A stretch of DNA of 6,995 nt. Origin: an uncultured bacterium (GTDB lineage: Bacteria > Bacteroidota > Bacteroidia > CAILMK01). Under the pieces are notes generated by a model. The model was not told where the DNA came from and ran no database searches. It saw only the letters and a program-made list of their open reading frames with translations. Below are positions 4,561-6,995 of this stretch, piece by piece; position 1 is the first letter of the stretch, and each line of letters begins with the position of its first letter. A program made the position numbers and the translations under genes. Location: positions 1 through 6,995 of the forward strand of contig CAILMK010000078.1 in NCBI GenBank assembly GCA_903835275.1, written 5' to 3'.

Positions 4561-6948
4561 ATGAAGATATCATATAACTGGATAAGTAAATACATAGACC
4601 ACAAACTTTCTCCTGAAAAACTCGGGGAAGTATTGACGCGAGCAGGCCTTGAAGTGGATGGAATTGAAAATTTCTCTCTTGCTCCCAAGGGCCTTGATGG
4701 ATTGGTGGTTGGTTTTGTGAAATCAGCGACCCAACATCCGAATGCAGATAAGCTGAAATTGACAACTATAGATATTGGCGGTCCTGAACTCTTGAAAATA
4801 GTTTGCGGCGCGCCGAATGTTGCCGAAGGTCAGAAAGTAATTGTTGCGCAAATAGGCACCAAGTTATTTCCGATTGAGGGAGATCCATTCGTGATAAAAA
4901 AATCCAAAATACGCGGAGAAGATTCCGAAGGGATGCTATGTGCGGAAGATGAAATTGGATTTGGCAGGAGCCATGAAGGCTTGCTTATCCTTAGGGAAGA
5001 TGCCATAATTGGGCAGCCATTTAAAGAATATCTGAACTCATATACTGATGAAGTGTTTGAAGTTTCGCTGACACCAAACAGGGTGGATGCTTCCTCGCAT
5101 ATTGGCTGCGCCCGCGATGTGGCAGCGCTCACGGGACAAAAAGTGAAGTATCCAATTGTACCTGCTATTGATGGAAAATCCTCCGCACCGGAAATAAAAA
5201 TTATCATTGAGGATAAAGAGGCTTGTCCAAGATATTCGGGGATCATAGTTAAAAATATTACTGTAAAGGATTCTCCTGAATGGTTACAAAATTCATTGAA
5301 AGCGATAGGGCTGCAACCCATCAATAATGTAGTTGATGTAACCGATTATGTTTTGCATGAATTAGGTCATCCGCTTCACGCATTTGATCTTTCAAAAATA
5401 AAAGGCAATACCATTATCATTAAAAATTCAGATAGTGGCTCTGAATTTATTACTCTGGATAAACAATCTCGCAAACTGGATGGCAGCGAACTGATGATCT
5501 GCAACGCGGAAGAGCCTATGGCTATTGCGGGTGTATTCGGAGGATTGGAATCAGGTATTACCAATGATACCAAAAACATCTTTATAGAAAGCGCGTATTT
5601 TAATCCATCAAGGATACGCAAAACAAGCAGGAAGCACCAGTTGTTTACAGATGCCTCTTTCAGGTTTGAACGGGGAACGGATCCTAACGCAACTATTTTT
5701 GCTATGCTTCGCGCGGCAGATTTAATTGCAGAAGTGACTGGAGGGGAAATTGTAAATTGTATTTACGATGAATATCCATCCGTTATTTCGCCTGTTAAAA
5801 TAAATTTCGACCTTCAATACTTGCGAAAAATAGCCGGCGATGAAATTCCTGTGGATGAAGTAAAGAATATCCTCGAATCACTCGAGATAAAAATAATCAG
5901 TCACAAGGATTTCATCCTTGAATTGGAAATTCCAACATTCAAGGTAGATGTAAAACGTTCAATAGACGTGGTGGAAGAGATCATGCGGATCTATTCCTTT
6001 GATAAGATCCCTTTGCCTTCTTTGGTGAAATCCATTTTGCAGACGGATCCTTTATACTCGAAGGAGCAACTGAGAAAAAAACTAAGCGCGGTACTAACCG
6101 GAAATGGTTTCAGCGAGGCTTGTCATTTATCATTTACAGGAGCCCATGAAAATGTTTCTGCGGAAACTTCTGTACAAGTGATGAATCCGATCAGCATCGG
6201 TCTGGAATATATCCGTGACAACATGATGAAGCCCGGATTGAAAAGCGTACTTCATAATATCAATCGCCAGCAAAACGATGTAAAGCTGTTTGAGTATGGA
6301 AATACCTACCATATAAAAGAAGGAGGGTTCTACCAGAACTCCTATCTGTCTTTTTGGTCAACCGGTAGCCAGCACCAGGAAAGCTGGTACGATAAGCAAA
6401 AACAGGTTGATTTCTATTACCTGAAAGGTATCTGCGAGCAGGTCATAAAGCTTGCCGGGGTAAAACTTCCGGATTATAAGGAAGGCGAAGATCCGGGGTA
6501 TGAATACAGCATGGTTGCGGGAAAGATCCTTACGATTGGAAAGCTGAGTGTGGCGGTATTAAAGGAAGCTGATATTTCCAAGCCCGTATTTTACGCCGAG
6601 ATCAATATGGATGTTTTGCTGAACAAGGCCAAAGGCAAGGAAACCCATTACAGCACTATTTCAAAATTCCCGCGTGTGGATCGGGACCTGTCGCTTTCAG
6701 TTCCAAAGGAATTGAAATACGATGCGATCAGGGATTTGATAAAGAGATCCGGCAGCAGCCTGTTGCAAAACATTTTCATCTTTGATGTCTACCAGGGCGA
6801 GCAAATAAGACACGGCTACAAATCATACTCGATTAGGCTTGAGTTTGAAGATAAGACTGAAACCCTTGAGGATAAGAAAATAGACAAGGTGATGAAGCGG
6901 ATTTTGGAAAACCTTGAAAAAGAGCTTGATGTGCGGGTAAGGGTTTAA
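4561..6948 (+). CDS. pheT: Phenylalanine--tRNA ligase beta subunit
   Basis: This complete 795-residue protein has the usual length for bacterial PheT. With PheS it forms the cytoplasmic alpha2beta2 enzyme that charges tRNA-Phe; PheT carries tRNA-binding and editing functions. Domains in order: N-terminal segment MKISYNWISKYID; EMAP/OB-like tRNA-binding domain about 42-155 (QHPNADKLKL, IVCGAPNV, IRGEDSEGMLCAEDEIG); B3/B4 editing domain about 205-395 (NNVVDVTDYVLHELGHPLHAFD at 255-276, MAIAGVFGG, SFRFERGTDP); B5 about 410-485 (IPTFKVDVKRSIDVVEEIMR, then YSFDKIPLP); catalytic-like core about 490-690 (MNPIS, LFEYGNTY); and C-terminal anticodon-binding FDX-ACB domain about 702-795 (KFPRVDRDLSL, DVYQGEQI, and TLEDKKID before the C-terminal helix). 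ATG 4561 follows an A/G-rich leader without a canonical Shine-Dalgarno. It is separated from the lipoprotein operon by a repeat element, and pheS is not in the window. All expected domains are intact. Confidence 0.98.
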   Translation: MKISYNWISKYIDHKLSPEKLGEVLTRAGLEVDGIENFSLAPKGLDGLVVGFVKSATQHPNADKLKLTTIDIGGPELLKIVCGAPNVAEGQKVIVAQIGTKLFPIEGDPFVIKKSKIRGEDSEGMLCAEDEIGFGRSHEGLLILREDAIIGQPFKEYLNSYTDEVFEVSLTPNRVDASSHIGCARDVAALTGQKVKYPIVPAIDGKSSAPEIKIIIEDKEACPRYSGIIVKNITVKDSPEWLQNSLKAIGLQPINNVVDVTDYVLHELGHPLHAFDLSKIKGNTIIIKNSDSGSEFITLDKQSRKLDGSELMICNAEEPMAIAGVFGGLESGITNDTKNIFIESAYFNPSRIRKTSRKHQLFTDASFRFERGTDPNATIFAMLRAADLIAEVTGGEIVNCIYDEYPSVISPVKINFDLQYLRKIAGDEIPVDEVKNILESLEIKIISHKDFILELEIPTFKVDVKRSIDVVEEIMRIYSFDKIPLPSLVKSILQTDPLYSKEQLRKKLSAVLTGNGFSEACHLSFTGAHENVSAETSVQVMNPISIGLEYIRDNMMKPGLKSVLHNINRQQNDVKLFEYGNTYHIKEGGFYQNSYLSFWSTGSQHQESWYDKQKQVDFYYLKGICEQVIKLAGVKLPDYKEGEDPGYEYSMVAGKILTIGKLSVAVLKEADISKPVFYAEINMDVLLNKAKGKETHYSTISKFPRVDRDLSLSVPKELKYDAIRDLIKRSGSSLLQNIFIFDVYQGEQIRHGYKSYSIRLEFEDKTETLEDKKIDKVMKRILENLEKELDVRVRV

Positions 6949-6995
6949 ATGGGCATTGCAGCCCCGAAAGTTTTAGTAATTAAAAAATATTTTTA
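6949..6995. other. AT-rich tail after pheT, no gene identified
   Basis: An ATG follows the pheT stop directly (6949-6951) and its frame stays open to the window end (MGIAAPKVLVIKK...), but only 15 codons are visible and nothing is recognisable. The last 25 bases or so are almost pure A/T and look more like an intergenic or promoter-type region than coding sequence. In many Bacteroidota pheT is followed by a zapA-type cell-division gene; none can be seen here. Confidence 0.3.

Noticed and set aside
4830..5324. Reverse-strand open frame of 164 codons inside pheT
   Set aside because: It lies wholly antisense to the conserved tRNA-binding and editing domains of pheT and has no recognisable motif.
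1..6995. CRISPR array, tRNA/rRNA, transposase or prophage genes
   Set aside because: No regularly spaced short repeats, no RNA-gene-like sequence recognised, and no transposase or phage motifs on either strand.

Overview
The window looks like chromosomal DNA of a Bacteroidota bacterium (Sphingobacteriia/Chitinophagia/Flavobacteriia type). The grounds are a DUF6029 outer-membrane protein, Omp28-family lipoproteins and a DUF1684 lipoprotein in one operon, no clear Shine-Dalgarno sequences, A-rich leaders, and an intergenic C/G-run repeat of a kind familiar from this phylum. All supported genes are on the + strand.

Layout. Bases 1-993 are the 3' part of a DUF6029 family outer-membrane protein gene whose start lies outside the window. 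Ten bases later begins a tandem array of three paralogous Omp28-like lipoproteins (1004-1912, 1919-2875, 2881-3801), separated by only 6 and 5 bases. A DUF1684 lipoprotein follows (to 4434). These five genes look like one transcription unit encoding cell-envelope proteins. Bases 4435-4534 hold a compact, palindrome-rich repeat element in the only sizeable intergenic gap. Then comes pheT (4561-6948), the complete beta subunit of phenylalanyl-tRNA synthetase, unrelated to the operon. The last 47 bases are AT-rich with no identifiable gene.

The most interesting part is the Omp28-like array. The three copies are very similar in the C-terminal half, with 98 of 108 terminal residues identical between copies 1 and 2 by hand count. 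They differ where a thioredoxin-like fold would carry its redox motif. Copies 1 and 3 keep a CxxC (CVNC, CHNC) and copy 2 has CVNV. Each mature protein has exactly three cysteines besides the lipidated one, drawn from four positions in a different combination each time. The copies also look mosaic: the leader start is shared by 2 and 3, the N-terminal linker by 1 and 3, and the middle and C-terminus are closest between 1 and 2. The likely picture is a diversified family of surface or periplasm-facing lipoproteins made together with a beta-barrel partner. Their biochemical function is unknown.
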